From Benincasa hispida (Eukaryota; Streptophyta; Magnoliopsida; Cucurbitales; Cucurbitaceae), in the NCBI RefSeq assembly GCF_009727055.1, contig NC_052353.1, positions 45,715,985 to 45,779,984 of the forward strand: a DNA stretch of 64,000 nucleotides, read 5' to 3'. The notes under the pieces are model-generated. The model was not told the origin of the DNA, ran no database searches, and was given only the letters and a program-made list of their open reading frames with translations. Positions 48,058 through 60,785 of this stretch are shown here, one piece after another (position 1 is the first letter of the stretch; every line of letters begins with the position of its first letter). A program made the position numbers and the translations under genes.

Positions 48058-49167
48058 GACCCCTCGGGTTAACTAAGGGCATTCCCTCTTGAAATGACCT
48101 ATTTACCCATATTGAAAGCAAACTCCACTCCCGCTATAGCATACCCCAATTGCCACAGTTCTGGCACAAGGGATTCTAGTCTATGCTGGTCACTGACTCG
48201 CCAGAATGTGCTACACCTGGTCAACTAGTTGCGCTGGCCGAGGATTGAGGTTTCTTCCTCTTAGACTTCTGCCAATCCACGCTTCTGGACCTACTCATAC
48301 TTGACTGGCCTGAAGCTGGGTGTTGAAATCCCCTGTCCTTTGGCCCCACAGACATCGCCCGGTCCTTCTGCACTTGTTCATCATCCACCAAACTTTGCTC
48401 AACCCAAATAACGGTCTCCACAAGCTGGTTAAAATCCAACCAGTTAGTTGTAGAAGTTACTGGAGTTCTAGCCTCCTTTCTCAAACCATTCTCGAATCTT
48501 CTACATCTGTCTTTTTCTTCCGCTATAATGAGAAGAGCATACTGAGATAGTTTGGTGAATTTTTTTTCATACAAAGCCACTGTCAAAGTTCCTTGCACCA
48601 ACCTAAGGAACTCATCTCTTTTTGCCTCTCGAAAAGAGCTAGGGTAATACTTTTCCTTGAAAGCCTTCCTAAATTCAGGCCACAACACAACACTTGAGTT
48701 GTTCCGTCTAGCGGATACCACATTCCACCATTTTTTTTCTCTTTTTTGCAACAGAAACACAACCAACCCAACCTTACGGTCTTCTGGATAGTTCATCAAA
48801 TTGAAACATTTCTCTATTTGGTCTAACCAAACCTTCGCTTCTGCGGGGACAGCAGTTCCCTCAAAGGCTACAGCACCAAGGGCTCTAAGTCCCTTAATGT
48901 TGTACTTGTTTTCTGGGTCAGTCTGTACCGCACTTACGCTGGCCACCAACCTTTTTGCAATTTTGTCAAACACCCTATCTTCTAGTTAAGAATCTACTCT
49001 AGCTGAGCAATACTCGACCCTCCCTCAGACGTTGCCTTCTGATTTACAGGTTCTCTAGTCTTTCTTTTACTCACTCCTAAGTTCCTCTCGACCTCAAGTT
49101 CACGATCGATAGGGTCAGTATTCCCATCCACCGTCTGCTTGCTCCGCCTACCACCTCTTCTCAGCAT
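48058..49167 (-). pseudogene. Gypsy G gag
   Basis: The likely start is the ATG at 49167 (MLRRGGRRSKQ). In-frame stops follow near 49000 (SIAQLE, stop, ILN, stop). The 250-aa frame 48973-48221 is the capsid domain: AKVWLDQIEKCFNLMNYPEDRKV, WWNVVSARR, FRKAFKEKYYPSSFREAKRDEF and YALLIIAEEKDRCRRFENGL. A zinc-knuckle region with stops lies at 48070-48200 (GVCFQYG, stop, IGHFKRECP). Confidence 0.88.
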
Positions 49168-49230
49168 CTTTACCTAATTGATAGTACACATATTAGGGAC
49201 TCATACCACAGAGACCTAGACATATGCATG

Positions 49231-50533
49231 TGTTGAGTTTTATGTCCTAAAAACTCGCAGTTTGTAAAATGATAAACATTTTCTATAATCAATATACTTA
49301 TTATTGATTTTATTAATTGTATGAAAGTCTAAATCCAATAAACTAAGACTCATGACTATTACATGAGTACTTGAACTTTATGTGGAGACATAAGAGTAGA
49401 TCAGGTTCGAGTAAATAGTCAAAATGATCTATAGTACATGAATAAGGTTGGGTACCTTATTTTGGTAACACTATTGGATGCGGCCTACTCTGTAGTTGTT
49501 ACAAAGGATTGTAAAGTGCTACATATGATGAGATCCTAATTCGTACATGTTATGACATGAGAAGTGGGGGTATCCTATGCAACGAGTTTGCATAAGATTG
49601 GACCAAGAAATAAGTCACTCTTACTTTATAACATTGTTTACTATATAAGACTGACCATTCACTTAGATGACCTAGGTAACTCGATCTTAATCCCGAGCTA
49701 ATAATGAACTCTTGTTTATTTAGGATTATCCTTAGATTTGCATAGGTGAGGGTTGACTCAACAGTGCCGACTCAATAAGCCTCTCATTTCAGGGGTAAGA
49801 CTTAATAGATAGTTGGAGACATAGAGTGCAAAACGGAGTTCATGCCTACCCAATTTAGGGAAAAGAGAAAGGTTGTTCTTTCTAATATTGAATCCAGGTC
49901 TTGAACAAGGGGTCCCACCCTCTCACTGAGTTGAGAGAGTTTGGTTTAATGATTGGATCAGAAACTAGTTGTTCATTAGAGGATCAGTAGGAACTTGAGG
50001 AATAAGATGTAATCGCAGCAGTAAAATAGATATTTGACCCAGCCGTTATTACGAACAATAAGTTTTTCCATTATCCATCTTCTTTATACTCACACATTTT
50101 CCATTTCCTCTTCTTCATTAACTCCAAGCATAACTCTCTTCCTTGCATGATGGTCTGCAATATATTGAAGAGTAGAGTGAATTTCGGGCATGCAATCAAG
50201 AGAGAATTTTAGAGAAAATTCATGCTGAAGGAAGTGTTCTTCAACAAGATTGCTACTGTGAGCAATTCTCCATAATCCCTTTATTCAAGCTTGTTTTGAG
50301 TCCCACAACTCAATCTAGAGCACCAAGAGAATAGTGGGGAAGATCTTGAGGTGGTCTGCGATAAGATTCAGAGATGATTGTAGTTGGAGATCGAGCTTTG
50401 AAGAAGCTCTACAAAGGTATGTCAGGAAACTCACTTGTTTCTGCAAGAGCATGCTTTATATTTTACCAAAATTAATGAATTAGACTGCTTAAATGATCCT
50501 TGTTGCTTCTGCTGTTACTAATACATCCCTACA
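49231..50533 (+). repeat. E-family 5' LTR (E4) in opposite orientation, internally deleted
   Basis: Starts TGTTGAGTTTTATGTCC and ends CATCCCTACA, followed by a PBS-like ATTGGTAGTAGAGCTT (50534-50549) and about 13 bp of E leader (ATATAAGCATTC). The sequence then jumps at about 50563 to minus-strand copia C. Compared with E1, roughly 590 bp are missing near 50056. The rest of this E element is absent. Confidence 0.8.
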
Positions 50534-50562
50534 ATTGGTAGTAGAGCTTCATATAAGCATTC

Positions 50563-50898
50563 AGCAGGCACTTTACGGAAATAAGGTTCCTTTTAAGTTC
50601 AGGAACAACATATACATCATTTAAAACTAGAAACCTATTCTGTAAAGATAACTGGATCCCTTCCACTGCCACAGCTGAGACGACGTGCCCAGTGCCTACT
50701 CGTATCGTCATCTCACCAGCCTCCAGCTATCTCCAGGATCTAATCCCCTGAAAAGAAGAACAAACGTGATTAGTGGCGCCCGAATCAATTATCCAAGCAG
50801 AATCATCATTCTCCACTAAACATGTTTCTAGTACAAGTAAATCATATTTACCTTTATCTTTCTTGGGCTTAGCCTTGGTGGCCTTCCTTTCCTTCAGC
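50563..50898 (-). pseudogene. Copia C protease fragment
   Basis: Contains the intact active site SAWIIDSGATNHVC (about 50820-50780), then RVGTGHVVSAVAVEG and VPELKRNLISVKCLL, which stop at the E4 junction. A stop follows IRSWR near 50735. Confidence 0.85.
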
Positions 50899-51718
50899 TA
50901 GTGAAGACAATTCCTTTTCCAGTGTCTGTTATGATTGTAGTGGAAACATTTTCCTTTTTCAACCGGCGGCGGAAGCCTTCTTGGGGCAACAAGTGGTTGG
51001 TTAGCAGACACTTTTCCTTTGCCCTTACCACACTTCTTCTTCTTTTCCTTTGTAGAGTTAGAAGTAGAAGATGCAGACTTCGTTCCTGAGGTTGAACCTC
51101 GATGGAACGTCCTTGAGGATGAAGCAACATTTGCCTTAGCCTTTTTCCTTTCCTTACTTTTCAGTAAAGATTGGTATGTCTGCAACTCGTTGAGGAGAGT
51201 TGTAAAGGTATATTTCACTTTGTTAAGAATCACATTGCTAACAAAGTGCAGGAAGCTCTCTGGCAAAGAATGCAGGATTATGCTAACCTGACTGCCCTCA
51301 TCGATAGTAGACCCATTCAACTCCACCACATTGAAGTGAAACATCATGTTAAGCACATGTTCACAAACAAAGGTGCCTTCCTCCATTTTAGAGTTGAATA
51401 TATATTTCAGAGCCTCGTGCTTGAGCTGTTCAGACGGTTGTCCAAACATCCCCCGTAGGGGCTCCATGATATCACGTACTTCTTAGCCAATACGTCATTA
51501 AGACTTGCCAAGATATAGGCTCGGGCCCATGTCCATCGATCGTATGCTTCTCAAACATTTCGAGCGGCGTTGGGAGCTGGAATAGGAAGACAGACCTCCG
51601 TAAGAGCAAACATGAGATCCTCGATTATTAAAATAGTCGTGATCATATGTTTCCATGTCGAAAAATTGTCGCTAGTAAGTTTCTCGACGCTAAGCAAAGC
51701 TAACGTGGTTGTAGCCAT
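50899..51718 (-). pseudogene. Copia C gag (UBN2-type)
   Basis: The start is ATG at 51718: MATTTLALLSVEKLTSDNFS, then TWKHMITTILII. A TGA near 51553 and a frameshift near 51475 break the N-terminal third. The 189-aa frame 51467-50898 continues with QLKHEALKYIFNSKM and LNELQTYQSLL, a Lys/Ser-rich linker, and the knuckle CFHYNHNRHWKRNC. That has the CX2CX4HX4C spacing but Tyr for the second Cys. A TAG separates it from the protease. This gag is absent from copies A and B. Confidence 0.88.
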
Positions 51719-53877
51719 TTTCAAAAACCTGTTGCTGAAAAACGAACAAAAATTTATAAGATTTTGCTAAACCACATTTTAATCAATTAATTTTAGCAAA
51801 ACAGTTTCAAGTATCCTAAGCATTCAAGACTTCTATTTTGCAATGATGCCCCAGCAAGGCAGGACAAACGTCATCGATGGGGCGATCAAATGCCCTTTCA
51901 CTAGGATGAGACCTTCTCAACCATAAGGCAGAACCAACTCTTGGAACTAAACCTAACAGCCACCATTTATTTGGTCCAGAACTGTTAACCTTTAATAGCT
52001 CCGCATAAGTGTGAGTCTTCGCTTTCGGTGCCCGAGTCCCTCCTTAATGAGCCCACCGTAGGCTAGAAGCAGATTAGGACAAGAGACTAAGTAACCTTAT
52101 CCTCTTACAGGAGATCAAATAAAGAAACGCATAAAACTGCCATCCTATAGGGGGACACTTCCAGGATGCCTCGAGGCGATGCACAGAAACTTTATTCAAT
52201 CCAATGAGAGAGACCATGGGATATGTTGTCGCACTTCCCCCTCCTACTTACTATGAACACTCTCTTCATCCACCTTAATATTTACCTACCCAAACACCAT
52301 CCTTTAGGGGGACACTCCTAGGGTGCCACGAGACCAAGGGTAGATCTCACTGTATGGACTATATGGGACGAACGTGAAAGGTTTAAATGAAGCATCATAT
52401 GCCCCAAGTACTTCCCATTGAATGTTCTACCCAGGGGTTCATTAACCTAGACAATTTGGCTACTGATTTTAGTCTAAGTCATCTTTTTAAGTCCGCTCAT
52501 AAACAACTTTTGTCTATGAATTAAACAAGTTCAAGTAGGCACATTTAAACGCTTTAATGGACTGTCCTTAACTTGCATGCATGCATCAAATCTATTTAAT
52601 ACACCTTTCTAGGTAGGTTCCCAGGTAGGGGTGTTATGTTTCCGTCAACTTAAATACCCTAGCCTAGACAGAACCTACGTTAGACAAAAAATCCCTTATA
52701 GATAGATTTGCTACACTTTAACCTTTTATTAGTCAATTTAATCCTATTAAGCTGATTAAAAGATTAAAGCCTAAGGGTTGCTAATCATATTAGGACCGTG
52801 ATCTTAGGTCTATGTCATCCAAGTTTTAAACATTTTAAAAACATGAAGTAAACCTAAGTGAGCAGGCATGCCTTTCTTATTGCTTTTAGTTCTAATTTCT
52901 CTTTAACCTTTAAAAGGAAACAACTAAAACACATTGCACATAACTAGGTATTTATAATGCTTATAAAGAGACCTATGTGTCGTGCTTCATGCAATATCCG
53001 GTTATTAATATACATTACTTTTATATACAAGTGATAACCAAACAAACATGCTTTCCATACACCCTTATACTATAATAATTATAATATAAGGATGATGCAT
53101 GGAAATGCTTTTTATGCATGCATAAATATAACTCTTATATTATATGATGCATGAGCATGCTCTTATGTAATTTAAATCATGCTTCTCTAAATTATAACAT
53201 TTATAATAAAGAAATGATGCATGAGCAATGCATAACCTAAGGTGGGATTTACTATATGTGCATACCATATGACATATAAAAAACAAACATCTCATGTATT
53301 AAACCAAAGATTAATGGACCGGGATGAACCTTTATAAAATCAGAATGAAAAATTCTATCTATTACATTTTTCCATTGAGCAAACCAGTTCACAGGCGAAC
53401 CGAGTCTTCAATAGCCGGGCGAAGCTCTATCGTTTAGTAAACGCCTCAGGTAAATGATCGCTTAGCGCACACTAAACAATAGGGCGAAGCCTTATCGTCT
53501 AGACGATTTCTTAACACGCGAAAAGGAAAATGATTTATTGTGCGATTTACTCCGCGATCGTTTATTCAAGTACTAAGCGATGAAGCTTGCTGAGCTAAAC
53601 GATCGTCTAGTGCACGCGTGCATTAAACGACTCCTGAGCATCTGATACTCAATGATCGCCTACCTCATCATCTACACGACTTGTCTAACTCTTGATCATC
53701 TTTTTCCTCAAAGAATAGCAACCCTTGCTCCGAACTTCTTCACGAACAACTCAAGACTCAAACTAACTTTGAATTACAGACTCGATTGCAATTAATTATG
53801 CCAAAAAGCGCAGGGTCCTTTACAATTAACCAAAAATGTCAAAGAATTAATCAAACCGAGGTTTCATCCTAGAAAAT
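51719..53877 (-). other. Untranslated leader of copia C/D, part 1
   Basis: Colinear with the leaders of A and B: the AGCAACAGGTTTTTG start next to gag, GGGGGACACT segments, AT dyads (52950-53215) and a CGATCG array (53420-53690). It stops at 53877, where copy B is inserted, and resumes at 63139. Confidence 0.75.
53420..53690. repeat. CGATCG minisatellite in leader C
   Basis: A shorter array than in A or B, with CTAAACGATCGTCTAG (about 53597) and several mutated units such as CTAAACAATAGG. Confidence 0.8.
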
Positions 53878-55948
53878 TTAAGGAAATCAAACACGAGATT
53901 TTCATAAGAAGCGAAATAGATCATTCCAAATTACAATCATGTATGAACATTACAAATTACAGTCGTAAACAAAACAAATGGTTATGCATTCATTACAGAA
54001 ATGATATCATGAAAATACAAATAAACAAGGAGAATGCTACGAACGTTTGTAGACTCGTCTCCATGCTCTTTGCTCACGAACGCTCGAACACAGTAACCTC
54101 GAACGCTCGAACAACAAAACCACTACACAGCATGAACATCTCAGATTCGAACTCAGTGATCTCCTCGATCACGAACACCTCAACAACACAAATGGCCTCC
54201 ACAGAACCTCAACAGTGTCGAGTTAAGTATGACACCACCAAGAAGGCTACCTTGGTATTCTCGGTGTGAGAATCCAGAGGGTGGGCTCTGTGTGGACTTG
54301 GTATGAGGTAGAAGAAGGAGGAGAAAACAATCATGTACACCATTGGGCAAGTGGGAAATAACTGAACCTATCGTATAGGTCGATGCCCAATCGTCTAGCA
54401 AAAGCTAAGCGATCGTCTAGCAAAAGCTAAGCGATCGTTTAGCTCATCGCTTAGTACCATGTCTGTCGCCTACAAACACTACACGATCGTTTAGCTCGCT
54501 TAAGCTATCGCTTAGTAAATCTGTATTTACTTGACAGCTTCCGTGAGATGTTTTTCTGAGAGAGAAAATCTCAAAAATTAATTTTGACAAAAAACATACT
54601 AAAATTAGGAAAACAATTTTTCTTTTATCTCACAGTTACCATGAACCACCAATAACCTCCCACTCAATTGGTTATTAGAGAAAAAGAATTAATTAACATT
54701 ATTATAAATATAAATGATAACCAACTTATCATACTTTATTTATAACCTATAGTTTTAATATTTCATCTCATAAAACATATAAACCATAGTTCTTTTTCTA
54801 TTCCATGGTACTTAATGTAAATCTCATTTACATTAATCCTCCACTAAATGTATCTCATACATCATACCGATCATATCATATATAATCAAAATACCGCTTG
54901 TTAATTTGAACATTTCAAATCAATACCAAGAACTGATCCTAACCTTAATCCATTGAGCTACCAAGGGGACCTTATGGACCTATAGCTCGAAGCTCCAATG
55001 ATACGTGAATAACTAACTAAACTCTTTAGTCACGGGATCCACCATCCGTTAACTGCCAGGCACTCCACTAAATATTGACAGCTGAACTCTCCTTACCATA
55101 GATATATTATGTGTCCATCTTAACCAATCAGTAGTACGACAACCCTTCACAGATCGCTCGTAAAAACAGCTGGGCGAATAACCATTATGCCTCTGTAGTT
55201 ACATCTAACTCCTTAAGTACCACGGATCCCTCTAATGAACATAAGTCATAGTCCTACTATGACTGAGTCCTCTCTTCCAAAGAGAAGCTGTGGCCACTAT
55301 GTTCAAGTCCTGGAATCAGCCCTTAAGGGAGCAATCTCTCTGCTTATCTCTACATCGGGAAAGGAGTGAATTCCATCTTATGGATTGAGTTCCTAGTTCC
55401 AAGATTAAACAAGTCCCAAAAAAAGTAGGCATGTTGAGTTGGCAATCTGGCCACTCTTACCCATACTAATCAAAGGATCACCCTCAAAGGCAGGAGTTCC
55501 CAAAACACTCAGGATTGAGGTCGTGTCACCTCTAGTATCAACAGCTTTATATACAGATTCTAGTAATCTTGTGGTCCAGGTCTTATACAAACTCTTTGTA
55601 TAGGACACCCTCGCTCGCACGTCTCCACATGAATGGTCAGGATCTACCATCTGTAGTCGTTTACAACACTTGCAAACCTTTAAAGAGCGGGCCATATCCA
55701 TAGTGTCACCAGGATCAGGTATCCCACCTTAATCTTTATAGTACAGACTTATTTAGGTTATCACTTAAGTCATTATCCACCTGTATATCACATATACATG
55801 CTTAAGTTCACATAAGATAACCAAGGAGCTTTGTTTATTGGATATGAGTAAATGCCCGAATTAAATAACAATTATTTTATTCATGAAATAATGTGTATCT
55901 TTACAAAACAACGAGACTAAGGGAGAATTAGGATACCAATCCCAACAA
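53878..55948 (-). repeat. 3' LTR of copia B
   Basis: The plus strand begins TTAAGGAAATCAAACACG (ancestral TGAAGG) and ends GGATACCAATCCCAACA. It is followed by the polypurine tract (ATCTCCTACTCGTCC). It contains a CGATCG array at 54355-54515. Frames within it are not genes. Confidence 0.9.
54355..54515. repeat. CGATCG minisatellite in 3' LTR B
   Basis: Includes two adjacent copies of GCTAAGCGATCGTCTAGC-like units and ACACGATCGTTTAGCTCG. Confidence 0.8.
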
Positions 55949-56560
55949 TCTCCTACTCGTCCTAATGACTCGAGAGACTAATGTACAATACAATATAAAA
56001 ATGTACAATATACAATAAACTAAGGCATACCCTAGTATCATCTCCCACTTGCCCTGGACAAGATGTCGCATATCCCGTAGACCCAGACTCTCCAGGTGAC
56101 CCTCGAAAACTTTAGCTGTGCGGGCCTTTGTAAAGGGATCAGCAACGTTGTGCTCTGATGAGATCTTCGTGACTATCACATCACCGCGATGCAACATCTC
56201 CCTGATCAGGTGATATTTTCGTTTGATGTGCTTACCTCGACAGTGACTCTGAGGTTCCTTTGAATTTTCAACAACCCCTTATTATCACAATAAAGCGTGA
56301 TAGGCAAATCCATATTTGGAACAACTTCTAAATCTGAAAGGAATTTCCTCAGCCAAACAGCCTCCTTAACTACTTCACAAGCGGCTACGTATTCGGCTTC
56401 CATAGTGGAGTCTGCGATGCATCCTTGCTTGATGCTTCGCCACACTACAACCCCTCAATTCAGAGTGAACACTGAACCCGATGTCGATTTGTGAGAATCT
56501 CTATCGGTCTGAAAGTCAGAGTTCGTGTATCCTGTAAGGATCAGATCCTTATCTCCATAC
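55949..56560 (-). pseudogene. Copia B RNase H end
   Basis: The frames 56445-56206 (MEAEYVAACEVVKEAVWLRKF, then ITLYCDNKG) and 56197-55928 (MLHRGDVIVTKISSEHNVADPFTKA) are one RNase H split by a frameshift near 56270. The polypurine tract is at 55949-55965. At about 56561 the sequence jumps to the integrase-RT spacer, so nearly all of RT is deleted. Confidence 0.85.
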
Positions 56561-57310
56561 CTTTCTATCTACACCTCTCTTTCGCTTATAGATCCATTTA
56601 CACCCAATAGGTCTTACCCCATCAGGTGGATCAACAAGCTCTCAGACGTTATTGATGTGTAAGACTCCATTTCTTGGTTCATGGCCTTAATCCATTCATC
56701 TTTATCAACATCCTCCATTGCTTTCTTAAAAGACAATGGATCCTCGACCCCATCATTCGTAATGACATTTTAGGCTTCAGTCAAACCCATGTAGAGATCC
56801 AGTGGGGTCGTAACCCTCCCACTACGTCCAGGCAGTCTCAACTCTTGAGCTAGTTGACTAGACGTTCCAACCTTAACAACTCTTGTTGATCTGTCGGTCT
56901 GTTCAACAACTCTTGTTGAAACCTCAGCAGTCTCAGTCTCGCTAGAGATCTCACGTAAAATGAGCTTACTCCGTGGCTATGATCCCTCATGTGGTCTTCT
57001 TCCAAGAAGATAGCATTTGTGGAAACAAACACTTTGTTCTCACTCGGATCATAGAAGTATCCACCTCTCGTTTCCTTGGGGTAGCCTGTAAAGAGGCAAG
57101 CCTTCGAACGCGGTTCCAAATTCTTTGAGTTAGTCGCTAGCACATGTACCGGACAGCCCCAAATCCTTAAGTGGCATAAACTACCTTTACGACCTCTCCA
57201 TAAATTAAAAGGTGTTTGAAAAACACTTTTCAAGGGAACGTTGTTCAAGATATAGCATGCAGTCTCCACTGCAAAACCCTAAAACGAGTCTGGAAAATGA
57301 GCATAACTCA
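56561..57310 (-). pseudogene. Copia B integrase C-terminal region and spacer
   Basis: Frame 57269-56850 reads METACYILNNVPLKSVFQTPF, WRGRKGSLCHLRIWGCPVHV and GYPKETRGGYFYDPSENKVFVSTN, the usual copia integrase C-terminal series. It corresponds to 930-541 of copy A. Confidence 0.85.
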
Positions 57311-57898
57311 TCATAGACCGAACCATGTCAACAAGGTTCTATTTCTCCTTTTAGATACACCATTCTGCTGAGGTGTACCAAGGGTCGAGAGTTGGGACCC
57401 AATCTCATGTTCTATCATATAGTTCTGGAATTGGAGGTCCATATACTCTTCACCACGATCAGATCGTAGCGTTTTTATCTTCTTACCTAACAAGTTTTCA
57501 ACTTCAGTCTCATACTCCTTGAACTTGTCAAGGGCTTCAGACTTACGTTGCATTAGGTAGAGATACCTGAACCTTGAATAATCATCTAAGAAATAGATGA
57601 AATATTTATACTCACCCCGAGCTCTAACATTCATCGGACCATAGAGGCCTGAATGTACAAGCTCCAAGGCTTCCTTGGCTCTATAACCTTTTCTAGTAAA
57701 AGGTCGTTTGGGCATCTTGCCTTCTAGGCATGATTCACATACCGGTAAGGAGTTTTCTTCTAAACTCTTTAGAAGTCCACTTTTCACCAACTTCTCAATC
57801 CTATTGAGGTTGATGTGACCTAACCTTAGATGCCAAAAATGGACGTTTTCCTTAGAAGAAACCTTTGGTCTCTTAGCTATTTTTGTCGTAATGAACAT
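57311..57898 (-). pseudogene. Copia B integrase (zinc site and core)
   Basis: The 195-aa frame holds HLRLGHINLNRIEKL and CESCLEGKMPKRPF (HHCC zinc site). The core has YKYFIYFLDDYSRF (first catalytic Asp), LRSDRGEEY (second) and a TPQQNGVSKRRNR block, where the usual catalytic Glu after NGV is replaced by Lys. The frame then shifts near 57330. It is the best-preserved integrase in the A/B pair. Confidence 0.9.
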
Positions 57899-58129
57899 TT
57901 AAATATTAAACAAGCTTTTATGACTAACGACCTTAGTACATATAAGTTATCTTCCATTGAACCAAAACCAATCTCCATTCCATTCTTGAAAATATACACT
58001 TTATTCTCAAAAAAGGAGACAATATAGCCTTGTTCAATGAGACAAGAAACTGAGACTAAGTTCCTCTTAATATGAGGAACTACAAAAACAATATCCAGTA
58101 ACAGATAACGTTTCTTGTCAACAAATAAC

Positions 58130-58370
58130 TTCAGCCTGCCTACAGCAACAGCTGAAACAACTTCATCTCTCCCTGTGGCGACATTTGCCAGGAACTGAAT
58201 CCTTGGTAAGAGAAACTGATATGATTGGTAGCACCTGAATCAAGGATCCAGGTAGAATCATCATTCTCTACCAGACACGTCTCCAAGACCAATAAATCGG
58301 ATTTACTGTCTTGTCTCCTCTTTTGGAAAGTAGTGGGATCGAGGTCGTTTGCCACAAAATTCGTTTCACG
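58130..58370 (-). pseudogene. Copia B protease
   Basis: Frame 58355-58140 has LVENDDSTWILDSGATNHISF with the DSGAT active site intact. The upstream codons (ETNFVANDLDPTTFQKRRQ) come straight from leader, not from a gag zinc knuckle. Confidence 0.85.
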
Positions 58371-59640
58371 CGATTCTTTCCACTATAATTAATCGGTCAT
58401 ATTAAAAGCACTAAACAGAAATATTAACGAGTTGCTGAAAAGAAAAATACATTGATCTACATTAGGTTTTAAGCGAATACCTATTGTAAAACAAAAACAA
58501 CATCCAATAAGGTTTTACCAAAACTAATATGAACCTCGTGTGACATCTAGTTTTGCAATGATGCTTCAAAGGTTTAGGACAAAATCCGCCGAAGGGAGGT
58601 CAGTTATCCCTCCTCTGAATTGAGAAGATCTCAACCAGTCATTAATACTAGAACAACTCTTGCTCCTATGACGACTAACCATCATTGATTTGGCCAAGAG
58701 ATCATTAACTTACTTAACAATCTCCCGTAAGTGTGACCCGCCATTTTAGGCCCTAGAGGTCCGCCCCAAAAAGCCAATCCGGAGGGAAAAAATCTGATTG
58801 AGGCAAAACCTAAAGCAACCTATCCATTTATGGAGTTCACCTTGATCTTGACCAACTGCACAAAACCCATCTGAAGAGGGATGCTCCGAAGGCGACAGGA
58901 GGGCGTACAAAATGATCTCACGGTGTGAACCAATGGCAGAGACCATAGGACGTGTTGACACACACCTTTAACCCACTTACTATAAACACTCTCTTCGTTC
59001 ACCTTGATATTGACTCATGCAAACATCATCCGAAGGGGGATGCTCTTAGGGCATCATAAGGCCAAGCATGAATCTCATGGTGTGAACATACAAGGAGAAA
59101 CATGAGTGGAATCATAGACATATCAAATACATCTCTTCCTCTCACTGAGTATTTTATAACCTAGGGTTTAGCTTACTTAGAAAAAACACGGCTAAGGATT
59201 TTAACTAAGTGGCTTTTAGGTTTGCCCAAGAGTAACTTTTACCTTGGATAGTTAAACAACTTTTGATCATCATCTATTAAACTCTTTAACGGAGTCTTTG
59301 ACCAAACCATCGCATGCTTATTGAAAATCTATCTAATTCACCTTTCCAGATAGGTTTTTAGGTAGGGGTGTTACCTTTCCGTCAACTTAAGAATCCCAGC
59401 CTAGCCAGAACCCGCCTTGACAAAAGGTCCCTTATAGATAGATTTAAAACAAATTTAATCCTTTATGCCAACCAATTTAATCCTATTAAACCAATTTTAA
59501 AAGATTAATCTAGGTTGCTAAACTCTTTAGAACCACTTGAACTTAAGTCTATCTCAATCCAATTTTAAAACCCTTTTAAAAACTTGAGTTCACCTTAAGT
59601 CCGTATGCAACTCTTTCTTATTGATTTTAGGTCTAATTTC

Positions 59641-59955
59641 CTTTATAACACTTATAAACGGAAACAACCACCACAATGCGAAACTAACACATGCAATGCA
59701 TTCATAACACTTATAAATAGCCTAAGTGTCATGCTCAATACATTGTCCATTCATTGCTACTTCTCTTATATAACACTTATACAAAACAACAATGAAACAA
59801 GCAAAACATGCTTCCATTCACCCTTAGACTATAACACTTATAATAAAAGGATGATGCATGATGATGCTCACTGCATGCAAAATATAACTCTTATATTTCA
59901 TGACGCATGCACATGCTTTCATGTAATTTCTTCATGCAGTATTATAATATTTATA
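59641..59955. repeat. About 60-bp-phased AT dyads in leader B
   Basis: TATAACACTTATA or close variants near 59642, 59703, 59768, 59831, 59883 and 59943; spacing 61, 65, 63, 52 and 60 bp. Confidence 0.75.
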
Positions 59956-60159
59956 ATACATAATGCATGAATAATTGCACAACCTAAGGTGGGTTTTGAA
60001 CTATATGTCAAACACTTTGGCATATAAGCACCATACATCACATGTATAATAAACCAATGTTGATGAACCGGGTAAAATTGCCTTAAAATCACAAAAAAAA
60101 TAAAGCTAACTATTACAAAAACAAGTAGTCTCCGGTTCAAACAGGCAAACGGGGTCTTG

Positions 60160-60785
60160 AATCGCTCAGGCAAAGCATCACGTCTCCAAACATCGTGTAC
60201 TAAACTCCCTGCGATCGTCTACACAATAAAATAAATACTTCGTTCTATCACTTACTAACACTCCCAGAGCTAAACGATCGTTTAGTAATTACTACACGAT
60301 TGTTTAGAAAAATCTAAACGATCATTTAGCTATCATTACACGATTGTGTACCTTTTACTAAGCAATGAAGCCTGAGGTACACGATCGTTTAGCGCGCTCC
60401 ATTCAACGCCCACCTTCCGCGATCGTCTAAACGACTATGATGCCGCAAAGCACCATCGCCTAAGCGATTGCTTAGCTAGCGCCTCTGTATCGCATACGCA
60501 CGATCGTATTGGTAGTAACTAAGCGATGAGGCTTGCTAACTACACCGTCGTCTAGCGCGTACCTTTTACTAAACGATGAGCATCACATGCTCCCACTACG
60601 ATCGTCTACCTTCAGTGCCTATGCAATCGCACAACCAACCCTACGCGATAGAATAAACGATTTACCATATCGCTTAGCATTAGCTAAACGATCGTTTAAT
60701 AAATACTACACGATCATTTAGAAAAATCTAAACAATCGCTTAGTTAAATCCCAACGATCGTTTACCTGAGGCTACACGATACGAC
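60160..60785. repeat. CGATCG minisatellite in leader B
   Basis: Includes perfect CTAAACGATCGTTTAG (60272-60287) and many variants, irregularly spaced. Confidence 0.9.

Larger units (their letters stand above)
42048..49230 (-). mobile_element. Ty3-gypsy chromovirus-like element G, 5' LTR missing
   Basis: Minus-strand order is gag, protease, RT, RNase H, integrase and a degenerate chromodomain, followed by a 3' LTR-like region at 44508-42048. Integrase after RNase H defines Ty3-gypsy, and a C-terminal chromodomain-like segment fits the chromoviruses. The 5' LTR is absent: about 60 bp upstream of gag the sequence changes at 49231 to an E-family LTR. Several stops and frameshifts. Confidence 0.85.

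Noticed and set aside
53878..55948. Reading this LTR as the 5' LTR of copia C
   Set aside because: It lacks a PBS on that side, is closer by eye to the LTR at 61111-63138, and the C leader resumes beyond 63138 with its own PBS and LTR.
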